64,000 bases of DNA from Chitinibacter tainanensis DSM 15459 (GCF_000429785.1 NZ_KE386952.1:62001-126000); one strand, 5' to 3'. Numbered from the stretch's first letter, positions 27,719-38,294 are shown. Translations and numbers: made by a program. The notes: generated by a model from the letters alone, not told the origin.

Positions 27719-28192
27719 ATGAAACGTGGCATGATCGATTTTTGGGTCGGGCTATTTGTCCTGGCCGGCATGGCGGCGCTGATGTTCTTGGCACTCAAGG
27801 TCAGCAGCCAAGGCAATTTGCCCACCGGCAGCACCTATAGCCTAACCGCTGATTTTGAAAACATCGGCGGGCTGAAAGTACGTGCGCCAGTCAAAAGCGC
27901 CGGGGTTGTCGTTGGCCGGGTAAGCCAAATTAGCCTAGACCCACAGCGCTATGTCGCCAAAGTCACTTTGGATGTCGATAGCCGCTACCAATTTAGCCGC
28001 GATAGCTCAGCCGAAATTTTAACCTCCGGCCTCTTGGGCGAGCAGTACATCGGCATTACCTCCGGCGCCGAAGAGAAAACCCTCAAAGCCGGTGACACTT
28101 TCAAAATCACCTCTTCAGCGATTGTGCTGGAGCAGTTAATCAGTCGTTTCCTGTTTAGCCAGGCCGACAAAGAGAAGGAAAAACAGGAATGA
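27719..28192 (+). CDS. mlaD: Phospholipid-binding MCE protein MlaD
   Basis: Periplasmic MCE-domain protein anchored in the inner membrane; its hexamer forms the hydrophobic tunnel of the MlaFEDB complex. The 157 residues consist of one N-terminal membrane segment (about 9-27) and a single MCE domain (about 40-120, FENIGGLKVRAPVKSAGVVVG and LLGEQYIGI), followed by a charged tail. The length matches MlaD. It overlaps mlaC by four bases. Confidence 0.95.
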   Translation: MKRGMIDFWVGLFVLAGMAALMFLALKVSSQGNLPTGSTYSLTADFENIGGLKVRAPVKSAGVVVGRVSQISLDPQRYVAKVTLDVDSRYQFSRDSSAEILTSGLLGEQYIGITSGAEEKTLKAGDTFKITSSAIVLEQLISRFLFSQADKEKEKQE

Positions 28193-28794
28193 TCAAACTC
28201 GTTAAACAACTGCTGCTGGCCACGAGCCTGAGTTTTGTAGCCCATAGCGCCATCGCCAGCGACAGCCCCGAGCAGATCGTGCGCTCATCCAGCAAAGACG
28301 TGCTGGAAATCATCAAAAAGAACGACAAAGATCCGGCAAAAACCCGTGACCTGGTTGATGCACGCCTCTCGCCGCTGGCCGACTATAAACGCATGACCGC
28401 ACTGGCCACGGGCCAATACTGGAAAAGCGCGACTACGCCACAACAAGAAGCGCTCACCAACGAATTTCGTGCCATGCTGGTGCGCACTTACCTGAGCGCC
28501 CTTACTGTTTACAAAAACGCGCAAATTAATATCAAAGGCACCCGCGCCGGGAATGATGCCGATGAACAAACCGTGCGCACCGAAGTCAGCCTGCCAGGCC
28601 AAAAACCTATCCCGCTCGATTTCAACTTTGAAAAGAATGGCAATGAGTGGAAGGTGTACGACATTAACGTCGATGGCATCAGCTTTATCAATAACCACCG
28701 TAATCAATTTGGCGCAGTGATCCGCAAAGACGGTATCGACGGCCTGATCAAGCAATTAGCGGCCCGTAATAACGCCGCCAAGCAAGGCAAGTAA
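28189..28794 (+). CDS. mlaC: Periplasmic phospholipid carrier MlaC
   Basis: Soluble periplasmic shuttle between MlaFEDB and the outer-membrane MlaA. The 201 residues start with a signal peptide (LLLATSLSFVAHSAIA, cleavage near residue 24). The Ttg2D/MlaC domain follows, with FRAMLVRTYLSAL, LDFNFEKNGNEWKVYDINVDG and SFINNHRNQF, all typical. It sits between mlaD (four-base overlap) and mlaB (one-base gap). Confidence 0.95.
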   Translation: MIKLVKQLLLATSLSFVAHSAIASDSPEQIVRSSSKDVLEIIKKNDKDPAKTRDLVDARLSPLADYKRMTALATGQYWKSATTPQQEALTNEFRAMLVRTYLSALTVYKNAQINIKGTRAGNDADEQTVRTEVSLPGQKPIPLDFNFEKNGNEWKVYDINVDGISFINNHRNQFGAVIRKDGIDGLIKQLAARNNAAKQGK

Positions 28795-28795
28795 G

Positions 28796-29065
28796 ATGCA
28801 GCTGTATCCAGTGCCCGCCACCCTCACCCACGCCAGTACACCCGCCTTGCTGGGCGCGCTGGATGGCTTGCTGGCGGCAGGGGATCTGACACTGGATCTA
28901 CAGGCCGTTACAACGCTGGATTCCAGCGCCGTGGCGCTCTTACTGGAATGGCGTCGCCGGGCGCAGGCACGGCAGCGGCAACTAAGCTATCAGGGCTGCC
29001 CGGCCGCCCTTGGTCAGCTGATTCGGGTTTATGGCGTGCAAGATCTCTTGCAAATCAAAGTTTAA
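28796..29065 (+). CDS. mlaB: STAS-domain protein MlaB
   Basis: Small cytoplasmic STAS-domain subunit that stabilises the MlaF ATPase. The 89 residues form one STAS domain with TLDLQAVTTLDSSAVALLLEW, where the Asp-Ser-Ser element corresponds to the usual STAS loop. It lies one base after mlaC and completes the transporter set. Confidence 0.92.
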   Translation: MQLYPVPATLTHASTPALLGALDGLLAAGDLTLDLQAVTTLDSSAVALLLEWRRRAQARQRQLSYQGCPAALGQLIRVYGVQDLLQIKV

Positions 29066-29100
29066 GCGACCAACAATAACCGTATGACTCTCACACGGAC

Positions 29101-29120
29101 AGCGCCTTACGGCGCTTTTT
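29101..29120 (+). terminator. Intrinsic terminator or attenuator just before mlaA
   Basis: AGCGCC (29101-29106) and GGCGCT (29111-29116) pair perfectly around TTAC, followed directly by a five-T run. The structure ends only five bases before the chosen mlaA start, so it may both reduce read-through from mlaB and cover the mlaA ribosome-binding region. Confidence 0.6.
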
Positions 29121-29125
29121 CCATT

Positions 29126-29905
29126 ATGCGCCGACTGACTCTGCTGGCCGCCCTGCTGTGTACCGCCTGCGCGACGCCACAAAACAACTACGATCCGCTC
29201 GAATCCATCAATCGGCCGATTTACGACTTTAACAGCGGGCTGGATCAACATCTGGTACGCCCGGTGGCCAAGGCCTACAGCGAATATATCCCGCCGCCAT
29301 TACGCTCTGCGGTAGGTAATTTCTTTGGCAACCTGGATGATCTCTTTGGCATCCCCGCCGCCCTACTGCAAGCCAAAGGCACCGCTGCGGCCAAGAGCAC
29401 CGGTCGGGTGGTATTGAATAGCACGCTGGGTGTAGGCGGCCTGATCGATTGGGCCAGCGATTTGCCCATCGAAAAACAGAACGAAGACTTTGGTCAGATG
29501 CTTGGCTACTGGGGCGTGCCCAGCGGGCCCTATCTGATGGTGCCATTCTACGGCCCGCTCACGCTGCGTGATTCAAGCGATAATCTGCTCCGTCTCGCCT
29601 GGGGGCCACTCGACTACATCGACCCGCTGGCCGGCCAGATTGCCTATTACAGCACCTATGTGATTGATCTGCGCGCCAGCCTTTTGCCGCTAGATGCCAC
29701 CCTGCAAGAGCAGTTTGATCCCTATAGTTTTGTGCGCGACACCTATTTACAGCGGCGCTGGTTCAAGGTGCACGATGGCAATCCACCTTATCCGCTGCCA
29801 TTGGGAAGTGATGCCGAGCACGGCAGCAGTGTGACGGCCGAAGCCGCGAGCGACACCCCCAGCAGTAGCCCCAGCGCCAGTGAACCCAGCAAGGATGCGC
29901 AGTGA
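29126..29905 (+). CDS. mlaA: Outer-membrane phospholipid lipoprotein MlaA (VacJ)
   Basis: Outer-membrane lipoprotein that removes misplaced phospholipids from the outer leaflet and hands them to MlaC. The 259 residues begin with a lipoprotein signal (LTLLAALLCTAC, Cys at about 13). The MlaA core follows, with DPLESINRPIYDFN, RPVAKAYSEYIPP, NSTLGVGGLIDWA and DFGQMLGYWGVPSGPYLMVPF. A Ser/Ala/Pro-rich tail follows. I chose 29126 because the signal peptide starts there; the ATG at 29084 would add 14 residues and place the hairpin at 29101-29120 inside the gene. No strong ribosome-binding site is seen for either. It overlaps the next ABC gene by four bases. Confidence 0.92.
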   Translation: MRRLTLLAALLCTACATPQNNYDPLESINRPIYDFNSGLDQHLVRPVAKAYSEYIPPPLRSAVGNFFGNLDDLFGIPAALLQAKGTAAAKSTGRVVLNSTLGVGGLIDWASDLPIEKQNEDFGQMLGYWGVPSGPYLMVPFYGPLTLRDSSDNLLRLAWGPLDYIDPLAGQIAYYSTYVIDLRASLLPLDATLQEQFDPYSFVRDTYLQRRWFKVHDGNPPYPLPLGSDAEHGSSVTAEAASDTPSSSPSASEPSKDAQ

Positions 29906-30795
29906 AAGCCATAGAATTTAACCACGTCGGCAAAGATTTCGGCGCCTTTACCGCCCTCAAGGAAGTGAGCTTCAGCGTTGAGCAGGGTGATTTTTTTGCT
30001 TTGCTCGGCCCCAATGGCGCGGGCAAAACCACGCTGATTTCCATTTTGGGTGGCCTCACCCGCGCCAGCCGCGGGCAAACTCGCATCATGGGCCATGATG
30101 TCGCCAGCGACTATCGCGCCGCCCGCCGAGCAGTAGGCATCGTGCCGCAAGAGCTGGTGTTCGATCCTTTCTTTACTGTGCGTGAATCGCTGGTCTTTCA
30201 ATCGGGCTATTTTGGCCTGCGCAATAACGACAACTGGATTGACGAAATTTTGCACAATCTGGGTTTAAGCGAAAAAGCCAATACCAATATGCGTGCGCTC
30301 TCGGGGGGTATGAAGCGCCGCGTCATGGTAGCTCAGGCTTTGGTGCATAAACCCCCAGTGATTGTTTTGGACGAGCCCACCGCCGGGGTGGATGTCGAGC
30401 TTCGCCAAACCTTGTGGGAATTCATCCAGCGGCTCAATACGCAGGGCCACACCATCGTGCTGACCACCCATTATCTGGAAGAGGCCGAAACCCTGTGTAA
30501 TCGCATCGCCATGCTCAAACGGGGCGAATTGATCGCGCTGGAAGATAAAAGCACCATGCTCGGGCGTGGCGCGGCGCGGACGGTAGAGCTCAAACTCAAA
30601 CCCGCAACGCTGCCCGAACGCTTGCAACCGTTGCTACTCAAGCAGCAAGAGAGCCGCTTTACCCTGAAGCTGGCCGATTGCAATGGGCTGGAAGCAATCT
30701 TGAGCGAATTGCGCGCCCACGACATCACCATCAAAGATCTGGCCATTAGCCAGCCCGATCTGGAAGAAATCTTTGTGCAAATGATGCACGCCTAA
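29902..30795 (+). CDS. ABC-2 exporter ATPase, YadG-like
   Basis: ATP-binding subunit of an ABC-2 exporter. The 297 residues contain Walker A (LLGPNGAGKTTLIS), Q-loop (GIVPQELVF), signature (ALSGGMKRRVMVAQ), Walker B (VIVLDEPTAGVDVE) and H-loop (LTTHYLEEAE), plus a C-terminal domain of about 80 residues. The sequence looks closest to the E. coli YadG group. It is coupled to mlaA by a four-base overlap and to the permease gene by a 12-base gap. The substrate is unknown; linkage to mla suggests an envelope role. Confidence 0.9.
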   Translation: MKAIEFNHVGKDFGAFTALKEVSFSVEQGDFFALLGPNGAGKTTLISILGGLTRASRGQTRIMGHDVASDYRAARRAVGIVPQELVFDPFFTVRESLVFQSGYFGLRNNDNWIDEILHNLGLSEKANTNMRALSGGMKRRVMVAQALVHKPPVIVLDEPTAGVDVELRQTLWEFIQRLNTQGHTIVLTTHYLEEAETLCNRIAMLKRGELIALEDKSTMLGRGAARTVELKLKPATLPERLQPLLLKQQESRFTLKLADCNGLEAILSELRAHDITIKDLAISQPDLEEIFVQMMHA

Positions 30796-30807
30796 GTCGG
30801 AGCAGGC

Positions 30808-31563
30808 ATGACCGGGTTTTACACACTGTTTTACAAAGAAATCCTGCGCTTCTGGCGGGTGGCCTTTCAGACCGTTGCCGCGCCGGTGCTTACCGCGCTT
30901 TTGTATTTGCTGATTTTTGCCCATGTGCTCGAAGCCCATGTCGAGCCGTATCCGGGAGTGCGCTACACCGCCTTTCTGATTCCCGGCCTAATGATGATGA
31001 GCATGCTGCAAAATGCCTTTGCCAATTCCAGCTCCAGCCTGATTCAATCCAAAATCACCGGCAATATCGTGTATGTGTTATTGCCGCCGATTTCGCATTT
31101 TGAATTTTTCGCGGCCTACACTCTCGCCGGCGCGGCACGTGGTATTGTGGTTGGCCTGGGGGTATTGCTCGCTACGCTATTTTTTGCGGTGCCGCCATTC
31201 GCATACCCAGCATGGGTAGTGGTGTTTGCGATTTTGGGTTGCAGCCTGATGGCCATGCTGGGCCTCATCGCCGGGATCTGGGCCGAGAAGTTCGATCAAC
31301 TGGCCGCTTTTCAGAATTTTCTGATCATGCCGCTGACCTTTTTATCGGGCGTGTTTTATTCGATTCATAGCTTGCCGCCATTCTGGCAAGCCGTTTCGCA
31401 CCTCAATCCGGTGTTTTATATGATCGACGGATTTCGCTATGGCTTCTTTGGCGTGGCCGATGTGAGCCCATGGCAATCGCTGGCGGTTGTCGGATTTACT
31501 TTGGCAATCCTCACCGTAATCACGCTGACCTTGATAAAATCCGGCTACAAAATCCGCCGCTAA
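30808..31563 (+). CDS. ABC-2 exporter permease, YadH-like
   Basis: Membrane subunit partnered with the YadG-like ATPase. The 251 residues give six predicted membrane segments and match the ABC-2 family pattern: FYTLFYKEILRFWRV at the N-terminus, YTAFLIPGLMMMSMLQNAF, LTFLSGVFYSIHSLPPFW and NPVFYMIDGFRYGFFG. The last is a hallmark of the YadH/NodJ group. Substrate unknown. Confidence 0.9.
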   Translation: MTGFYTLFYKEILRFWRVAFQTVAAPVLTALLYLLIFAHVLEAHVEPYPGVRYTAFLIPGLMMMSMLQNAFANSSSSLIQSKITGNIVYVLLPPISHFEFFAAYTLAGAARGIVVGLGVLLATLFFAVPPFAYPAWVVVFAILGCSLMAMLGLIAGIWAEKFDQLAAFQNFLIMPLTFLSGVFYSIHSLPPFWQAVSHLNPVFYMIDGFRYGFFGVADVSPWQSLAVVGFTLAILTVITLTLIKSGYKIRR

Positions 31564-31635
31564 GGCTATCATGCGGGTCTGCCGCTGCTGCAAAGCGGCG
31601 GCGACCTCGCAAATTGCGCACCCAAACAGATACTT

Positions 31636-31874
31636 ATGACACCAGAATACGTTCAGACGCTGATCCGCCAAGTCTTGCCCTGTGAGCATCTCGAAGTGGA
31701 GGGCGATGGCCATCACTTCTATGCCACCATCGTTTCCAGCCAATTTGAAGGCCTTAAACTGCTGGCCCGCCATCGTCTGATCAATGATGGTCTGAAATCG
31801 TATCTGGATTCAGGTGAGCTGCACGCGCTATCGATGCGCGCCACCCTCACCCCAGCCGAATGGGCCGCCCGCCA

Positions 31875-31878
<4 letters not shown>
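31636..31878 (+). CDS. ibaG: BolA/IbaG family protein
   Basis: Small BolA-like protein of 80 residues, a family that binds monothiol glutaredoxins and [2Fe-2S] clusters and is involved in iron-sulfur and envelope stress responses. The BolA core is visible (VEGDGHHFYATIVSSQFEG, HRLINDGLKSYLDSGELHALSMR), with the conserved His in the HHF element. The position between Mla genes and murA matches ibaG/yrbA in other Gram-negatives. It overlaps the next small gene by four bases (GTGA). Confidence 0.9.
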
Positions 31879-33346
<1,468 letters not shown>

Positions 33347-33351
33347 GCAGT

Positions 33352-33756
33352 ATGCTCACCATTAATCCCAAGCCCGCCAGCGAAGACAGCGACGGCAAAG
33401 TAGAACCACCCAAAGAGCATGAAAAGTTTTTTGCGGTGATCGCCCACCTGGCTGCGGTGTTTTGGCTGCCGGTGCTGGCCATGCCGCTGATTTCGTTGGG
33501 CCTGCCCTTTATCATCTTGCAATTTGCCCGCGTGCACTCGGAATTTGTCGAGCAGCATGCGCGTGAATCGGTGAATTTCCAGATGTTAATGGCCTGCTTT
33601 TATGCGCTGGCCTTTCTGGCCACCACTCTCTTACACGCCCCGATTTTTGTGTGGTGGGTTGGTGTGGGTGCGGCGTTGTTTAGCATGTGGCAGGCGGCGC
33701 GGGCGATTAATGGCTGGCCGGCCAAATACCCGGCCAAGATTGCACTTTTCAAATAA
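33352..33756 (+). CDS. DUF4870-family membrane protein
   Basis: A 134-residue inner-membrane protein with a charged N-terminal tail (about 1-24) and three to four membrane segments. The pattern EHEKFFAVIAHLAAVF, FVEQHARESVNFQ and the late hydrophobic pair is that of DUF4870 proteins, whose function is unknown. It follows murA by five bases and precedes hisG by 50 bases. The conserved HARES/NFQ element supports a real family member. Confidence 0.8.
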   Translation: MLTINPKPASEDSDGKVEPPKEHEKFFAVIAHLAAVFWLPVLAMPLISLGLPFIILQFARVHSEFVEQHARESVNFQMLMACFYALAFLATTLLHAPIFVWWVGVGAALFSMWQAARAINGWPAKYPAKIALFK

Positions 33757-33806
33757 GGGTATTGCGCTAGGACGCAACACCTACAAGACCTAGGGACGGA
33801 TACCCC

Positions 33807-34454
33807 ATGATTACCATCGCCCTTTCCAAAGGCCGGATTTTCGAAGAAACCCTGCCTTTGCTAGCTGCCGCTGGCATTGAGCCAGCCGAAGCACCGGAAA
33901 GCACCCGCAAGCTGATTATTGGCACCAACCAGCCCGATGTGCAGCTGATTATCGTGCGCGCCTCGGATGTGCCAACCTATGTGCAATATGGCGCGGCTGA
34001 TTTGGGTGTGGCAGGTAAAGATGTGCTGCTGGAGCATGGCGGCCAGGGCCTGTATCAGCCACTAGATCTGGAAATCGCCAAATGCCGGCTGATGGTCGCA
34101 GTGCAAAATGGTTTTGATTACGAAGGCGCGGTTAAGCAAGGCGCACGCATGCGCATTGCCACCAAATACACCGAACAAGCCAAAGAGCACTTTGCCAGCA
34201 AAGGCATGCACGTTGACCTGATCAAGCTGTATGGCTCAATGGAATTGGCCCCGCTGGTGGGCTTGGCCGATGCGATTGTCGATCTGGTATCGACTGGCGG
34301 CACGCTAAAAGCCAATAATCTGGTGGCAGTGGAGCATATTCGCGAGATTTCCAGCCGCTTGGTAGTGAATCAGGCTTCGCTCAAACTCAAACACGCCCGT
34401 ATTCAGCCTATGCTGGACGCCTTTGCCGCCACCGTCGCGGCCCGCCACGCCTAA
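33807..34454 (+). CDS. hisG: ATP phosphoribosyltransferase, short form (HisG_S)
   Basis: Catalyses the first step of histidine biosynthesis, joining ATP and PRPP. The 215 residues correspond to the short HisG form, which lacks the C-terminal regulatory domain and needs HisZ for activity and feedback control; no hisZ is in this window. Motifs are [18 protein letters not shown], the PRPP-binding end ([14 protein letters not shown]) and VNQASLKLK. It is separated from hisD by about 2.5 kb of unrelated genes. Confidence 0.96.
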   Translation: MITIALSKGRIFEETLPLLAAAGIEPAEAPESTRKLIIGTNQPDVQLIIVRASDVPTYVQYGAADLGVAGKDVLLEHGGQGLYQPLDLEIAKCRLMVAVQNGFDYEGAVKQGARMRIATKYTEQAKEHFASKGMHVDLIKLYGSMELAPLVGLADAIVDLVSTGGTLKANNLVAVEHIREISSRLVVNQASLKLKHARIQPMLDAFAATVAARHA

Positions 34455-34461
34455 TCCAGCC

Positions 34462-34986
34462 ATGCCACGGCAGCACTTCAAGCAGCAGCGTTTACCGCTG
34501 TATCTGTTGTTGTGCATGTTCGCTTGGCCGTGGCTACTTAAGCTCGGTTATGTTGAGAACACCAGCACCGCCCTGCACGGGTTTATCGCGCTGGTGTATC
34601 TCAATTACTTTTCCTATGTGCTGAGCATCGCCAAAGGCTTGCGCCTGCGGCAGGGTATCGAGCCCGAGCAAGCCGTCTGGCTGTTTATCCTTAGCAATCT
34701 GTTGCTGATTTATACCTTTGCCACCGGCTGGCAGATGTTTGACGTTTACGGCACCAGCGCTGGTTGCAGCAACAACCCGGATTTTCTCGACTCGCTGTAT
34801 TTCTCGGCCACCATCTTTGCCACCGTCGGTTTTGGTGATTTCCTGCCCTGCAACCGCGATGGCAAGCTGCTATTTATCGCTGAATCATTTATCGGCTCTA
34901 CTCACTTCGGCATTTTCATCACACTGATTTTCAGCCGCGTTGTCGCCCAACCCGCCGCCCCAGCCGAACCACCGGCACAGCACTAA
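34462..34986 (+). CDS. Two-pore-loop-like potassium/ion channel protein
   Basis: A 174-residue membrane protein with about four hydrophobic segments. The pore signature TVGFGDFLP (about residues 130-138) matches the selectivity filter (TVGYGD) of ion channel family Ion_trans_2. A preceding pore helix (FLDSLYFSATIFA) and a final inner helix (FGIFITLIFSRVV) fit. The cysteines on both sides of the pore are unusual. The start at 34462 gives a basic N-terminus before the first membrane segment. It starts eight bases after hisG and so is probably in its transcript, although no functional link is known. Confidence 0.85.
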   Translation: MPRQHFKQQRLPLYLLLCMFAWPWLLKLGYVENTSTALHGFIALVYLNYFSYVLSIAKGLRLRQGIEPEQAVWLFILSNLLLIYTFATGWQMFDVYGTSAGCSNNPDFLDSLYFSATIFATVGFGDFLPCNRDGKLLFIAESFIGSTHFGIFITLIFSRVVAQPAAPAEPPAQH

Positions 34987-35050
34987 GCCCCCCATGCCTG
35001 CCGGCATCAGCTAGCCGCATGACCTGCATCAAGCCCTGGTCCTTTTCGGC

Positions 35051-35080
35051 TTTACATTATACATTTTAACATAATATACT
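35051..35080 (+). promoter_or_regulatory. Promoter with overlapping dyad before the CoA-disulfide reductase gene
   Basis: TTTACA (35051-35056) and TATACT (35075-35080), 18 bases apart, form a good sigma-70 promoter in an unusually A+T-rich stretch. An imperfect inverted repeat, TACATTATAC (35053-35062) and ACATAATATA (35069-35078), occupies almost the whole spacer and could be an operator. A GGAG ribosome-binding site lies at 35096-35099. Confidence 0.6.
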
Positions 35081-35106
35081 TTGTTTAAATTTACCGGAGC
35101 AAAGCC

Positions 35107-36786
35107 ATGAGTCAGGTCAAAAAGCTAGTCATTATTGGTGGGGTAGCAGGCGGCGCCTCGGCGGCGGCGCGGGCGCGGCGGCTGAATGATCACGCCGACA
35201 TCGTCGTGTTCGAGCGTGGCCCCTACGTGTCGTTTGCCAACTGTGGCCTGCCCTATCACTTGGGCGGCGAGATTGCCGAGCGCGAATCATTATTGCTGCA
35301 TACGCCCGAAAGCCTCACCGCGCGATTTGGCCTAGATGTGCGCGTGAATAGCGAGGTACTGAGCATTAATCGTGCGACAAAAACCGTGCGCGTGCACAAT
35401 CGACAAACAGCTGAAACCTACGAAGAAAGCTATGACGCGCTGATCCTCGCACCGGGTGCGGCCCCGATTCGCCCGCCATTGCCGGGGCTGGATAACTCGC
35501 GGGTGTTTACGCTGCGCACCGTACCCGATCTCGATCGGCTGATGCAGGCGATGACCAGTGAGGTGAAACACGTGACAGTGGTCGGCGCTGGTTTTATCGG
35601 GCTAGAAACGGTCGAAGCGTTGCGCCACCGCGGCTTAGCGGTCAGCCTGATCGAGCGAGCGCCGCAGGTGCTGACCCCGCTGGATGCCGAAATGGCCGCG
35701 CCCTTGGCGCAAACCTTGGCGCAACATGGGGTAGAGCTATTGCTGGGCGAGAGCCTGGCAGCCGTGCATGCAGATGAACAACTCAGCCTGCAGCTGGCCT
35801 CTGGTCGCTCGCTGCAAACCGATCTGGTGGTGCTCGCCATCGGGGTCAAGCCGGAAACTGGCCTCGCACAGGCCGCAGGCCTCAGCATCGGCCGCAGCGG
35901 CGGGATTGTCGTGAATGCGCAGCAGCAAACCAGCGACCCTGCGATTTATGCGGTGGGCGACGCGGTTGAGGTGCAGCACACCATTTATCAGCAAGCCGTG
36001 TTGCTGCCGCTGGCGGGGCCCGCCAACCGGCAAGGTCGCATCGCGGCGGATGCGATTTTTGGCCACAGCAATGCTTATCGCGGCAGCCAGGGCACCGCCA
36101 TTTGCAAAGTGTTTAATCAAACTGCGGCCAGCACCGGCCTGAATGAACGCAGCCTCGCCACAGCCGGCATTGCCTATCGCAAGCTGTATCTGCATGGCAA
36201 TGATCACGCCAGCTATTACCCCGGCGCGAGCATGATCAGCCTGAAAGTACTGTTCGAGCCTGCCACCGGCCGGCTACTGGGGGCCCAAGCCGTAGGCGAA
36301 AAAGGCGTGGATAAACGCATTGATGTGCTGGCCGTGGCGCTGCAAGCGGGGCTCACAATTGATGATCTGGCCGAAATGGAGCTCAGCTACGCGCCACCTT
36401 ATGGCGCCGCCAAAGATCCGGTGAATCTACTGGGGATGGCCGCACAAAATCTGCAACACGGCCTACTTCAGTTGATCGAGCCGGAAGCATTGGCGGCACA
36501 ACTGGCCAGCGGCGCAGCACCGCAGCTGATCGATGTACGCGAGCCAGAAGAAATCGCCACCGGCCAGATCACCGGCGCGCGCAACTTGCCACTCAGCCAG
36601 CTGCGCGAGCTAAGCCGCACACTAGATCGGCAGCGGCCAGTGGTGGTGTATTGCATGGTGGGTTTGCGCGGCTATATTGCGCAGCGCCATCTGCAGCAGC
36701 AAGGTTTTCAGGTGCAGAGCCTGAACGGCGGCTACAAAACCTGGCAGGCGCTGCAACTTAGTCAGCAGTATCAGTCACAAAACTAA
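35107..36786 (+). CDS. CoA-disulfide reductase-like flavoprotein with rhodanese domain
   Basis: FAD- and NAD(P)H-dependent pyridine nucleotide-disulfide oxidoreductase of 559 residues fused to a rhodanese domain, the CoA-disulfide/persulfide reductase architecture (Cdr or Npsr). Visible elements are the FAD-binding GGVAGGASAAARARR, the active-site SFANCGLPYH with the single catalytic Cys (about 44), the NAD-binding VVGAGFIGLE, and the C-terminal FAD site (AVGDAVE). The rhodanese domain (about 455-545) shows LIDVREPEE and VVYCMVGLRGY with Cys as persulfide acceptor. It is transcribed from its own promoter and is probably involved in handling persulfides or CoA thiol balance. Confidence 0.9.
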   Translation: MSQVKKLVIIGGVAGGASAAARARRLNDHADIVVFERGPYVSFANCGLPYHLGGEIAERESLLLHTPESLTARFGLDVRVNSEVLSINRATKTVRVHNRQTAETYEESYDALILAPGAAPIRPPLPGLDNSRVFTLRTVPDLDRLMQAMTSEVKHVTVVGAGFIGLETVEALRHRGLAVSLIERAPQVLTPLDAEMAAPLAQTLAQHGVELLLGESLAAVHADEQLSLQLASGRSLQTDLVVLAIGVKPETGLAQAAGLSIGRSGGIVVNAQQQTSDPAIYAVGDAVEVQHTIYQQAVLLPLAGPANRQGRIAADAIFGHSNAYRGSQGTAICKVFNQTAASTGLNERSLATAGIAYRKLYLHGNDHASYYPGASMISLKVLFEPATGRLLGAQAVGEKGVDKRIDVLAVALQAGLTIDDLAEMELSYAPPYGAAKDPVNLLGMAAQNLQHGLLQLIEPEALAAQLASGAAPQLIDVREPEEIATGQITGARNLPLSQLRELSRTLDRQRPVVVYCMVGLRGYIAQRHLQQQGFQVQSLNGGYKTWQALQLSQQYQSQN

Positions 36787-36802
36787 CTACAACATAGCTT
36801 GC

Positions 36803-36830
36803 AGACAGATACCCACCAGGGTATCTGTCT
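36803..36830 (+). terminator. Perfect 12-bp hairpin containing an ATACCC dyad
   Basis: AGACAGATACCC (36803-36814) and GGGTATCTGTCT (36819-36830) pair without mismatch around ACCA. No T-run follows, so it is not a classical intrinsic terminator. It may still stop transcription or protect the 3' end of the upstream mRNA. It holds two opposed copies of the recurring ATACCC word. Confidence 0.5.
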
Positions 36831-36907
36831 GGGCGTGCGCCCACTTGCGTCAGATCAGCCTTGGCCGGCATTTTTGCCGGCTGGCGAACGCCACCACGGC
36901 TTCAAGG

Positions 36908-36913
36908 TATAAT
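36908..36913 (+). promoter_or_regulatory. Consensus -10 element before hisD
   Basis: A perfect TATAAT lies 33 bases before the hisD start. The region 15-19 bases upstream has no convincing -35 hexamer. It suggests hisD has its own promoter, separate from hisG. Confidence 0.4.
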
Positions 36914-36945
36914 GGGGAAATTCCTCATTGTTTTGGGTCGTTGCC

Positions 36946-38238
36946 ATGATTCGCCGTCTAGATTCCACGTCTGCCAATTTCCAAGCCGAACTCACCGCCC
37001 TGCTGGCGTTTGAAACCTCGCAAGACCCGCAAGTGGATCAGCGCGTGGCCGCGATTCTGGCCGATGTAAAAAGCCGTGGTGATGCCGCGGTGGTGGATTA
37101 TACCAATCGCTTTGACGGCACCAACGCCAGCAGCATGGCCGAGCTGGAACTCACGCAGGCCGAGCTCAAAGCGGCCTTCGAGCGCCTGCCCGCCGCCCAA
37201 GCCGAAGCCCTGCAAGCGGCCGCTGCCCGCGTACGCAGTTACCACGAAAAGCAAAAAATGAGCTCATGGAGCTACGAGGACGAAGACGGCACGCTGCTCG
37301 GCCAGCAAGTTACGGCGCTGGACCGCGTGGGTATTTATGTACCCGGCGGCAAAGCGGCGTATCCATCTTCAGTATTAATGAACGCTATTCCGGCGCACGT
37401 TGCGGGCGTGGCCGAAATCATCATGGTGGTGCCTACCCCCAAAGGCGAGCGCAATGATCTGGTACTGGCGGCAGCCTATGTGGCCGGCGTATCGCGTGCG
37501 TTCACCGTAGGTGGCGCCCAAGCCGTTGGCGCCTTGGCCTACGGCACGCAAACCGTACCGCAAGTCGATAAAATCACCGGCCCAGGTAATGCCTATGTGG
37601 CTGCGGCCAAGCGCGCGGTGTTCGGGATTGTCGGCATCGATATGGTGGCCGGCCCATCCGAGATTTTGGTCTTGGCCGATGGCACAACCAACCCGGATTG
37701 GGTGGCGATGGATCTATTTAGCCAAGCCGAGCACGATGAAATCGCCCAATCGATCTTGCTGTGCCCTAGCGCCGAGTATGTGGCCCAAGTCGCGGCCAGC
37801 ATTGAAAAACTGCTGCCTACCCAACCGCGACAAGACATCATCCGCGCCTCACTGGCCAACCGCGGGGCACTGATTGTGGTGAAAGACCTCGCCGAAGCCT
37901 GTGAAATCTGCAATTACATCGCCCCCGAGCACATGGAATTATCCGTGGCCGAGCCAGAGGCGCTGCTGCCGCAAATCCGCCATGCGGGCGCGATTTTTAT
38001 GGGGCAATTTACGTCCGAATCGCTGGGTGACTACTGCGCTGGGCCAAACCACGTCTTGCCAACCGCCCGCAGCGCGCGTTTCTCTAGCCCGCTGGGCGTG
38101 TATGACTTCCAGAAACGCTCCAGCCTGATCAAGGTCTCGGCAGTTGGGGCGCAAAAGCTGGGCGCAATCGCCAGCGTTTTGGCGCACGGCGAAGGCCTGA
38201 CGGCGCACGCCAACGCGGCTGAACTGCGGATGAAATAA
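36946..38238 (+). CDS. hisD: Histidinol dehydrogenase
   Basis: Zinc- and NAD-dependent enzyme for the last two oxidations of histidine biosynthesis. The 430 residues include [45 protein letters not shown], the zinc-binding AEHDE element, and GPNHVLPT, all characteristic. The start at 36946 (MIRRLDST) is preferred over 36928. It is followed on the opposite strand by two unrelated genes, so the usual hisD-hisC-hisB order is broken here. Confidence 0.97.
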   Translation: MIRRLDSTSANFQAELTALLAFETSQDPQVDQRVAAILADVKSRGDAAVVDYTNRFDGTNASSMAELELTQAELKAAFERLPAAQAEALQAAAARVRSYHEKQKMSSWSYEDEDGTLLGQQVTALDRVGIYVPGGKAAYPSSVLMNAIPAHVAGVAEIIMVVPTPKGERNDLVLAAAYVAGVSRAFTVGGAQAVGALAYGTQTVPQVDKITGPGNAYVAAAKRAVFGIVGIDMVAGPSEILVLADGTTNPDWVAMDLFSQAEHDEIAQSILLCPSAEYVAQVAASIEKLLPTQPRQDIIRASLANRGALIVVKDLAEACEICNYIAPEHMELSVAEPEALLPQIRHAGAIFMGQFTSESLGDYCAGPNHVLPTARSARFSSPLGVYDFQKRSSLIKVSAVGAQKLGAIASVLAHGEGLTAHANAAELRMK

Positions 38239-38294
38239 TGGAGTATTGGGCTGTCGAGCTTATCTAGCAGGCTCTACAAGCCCATACCCCGGCA

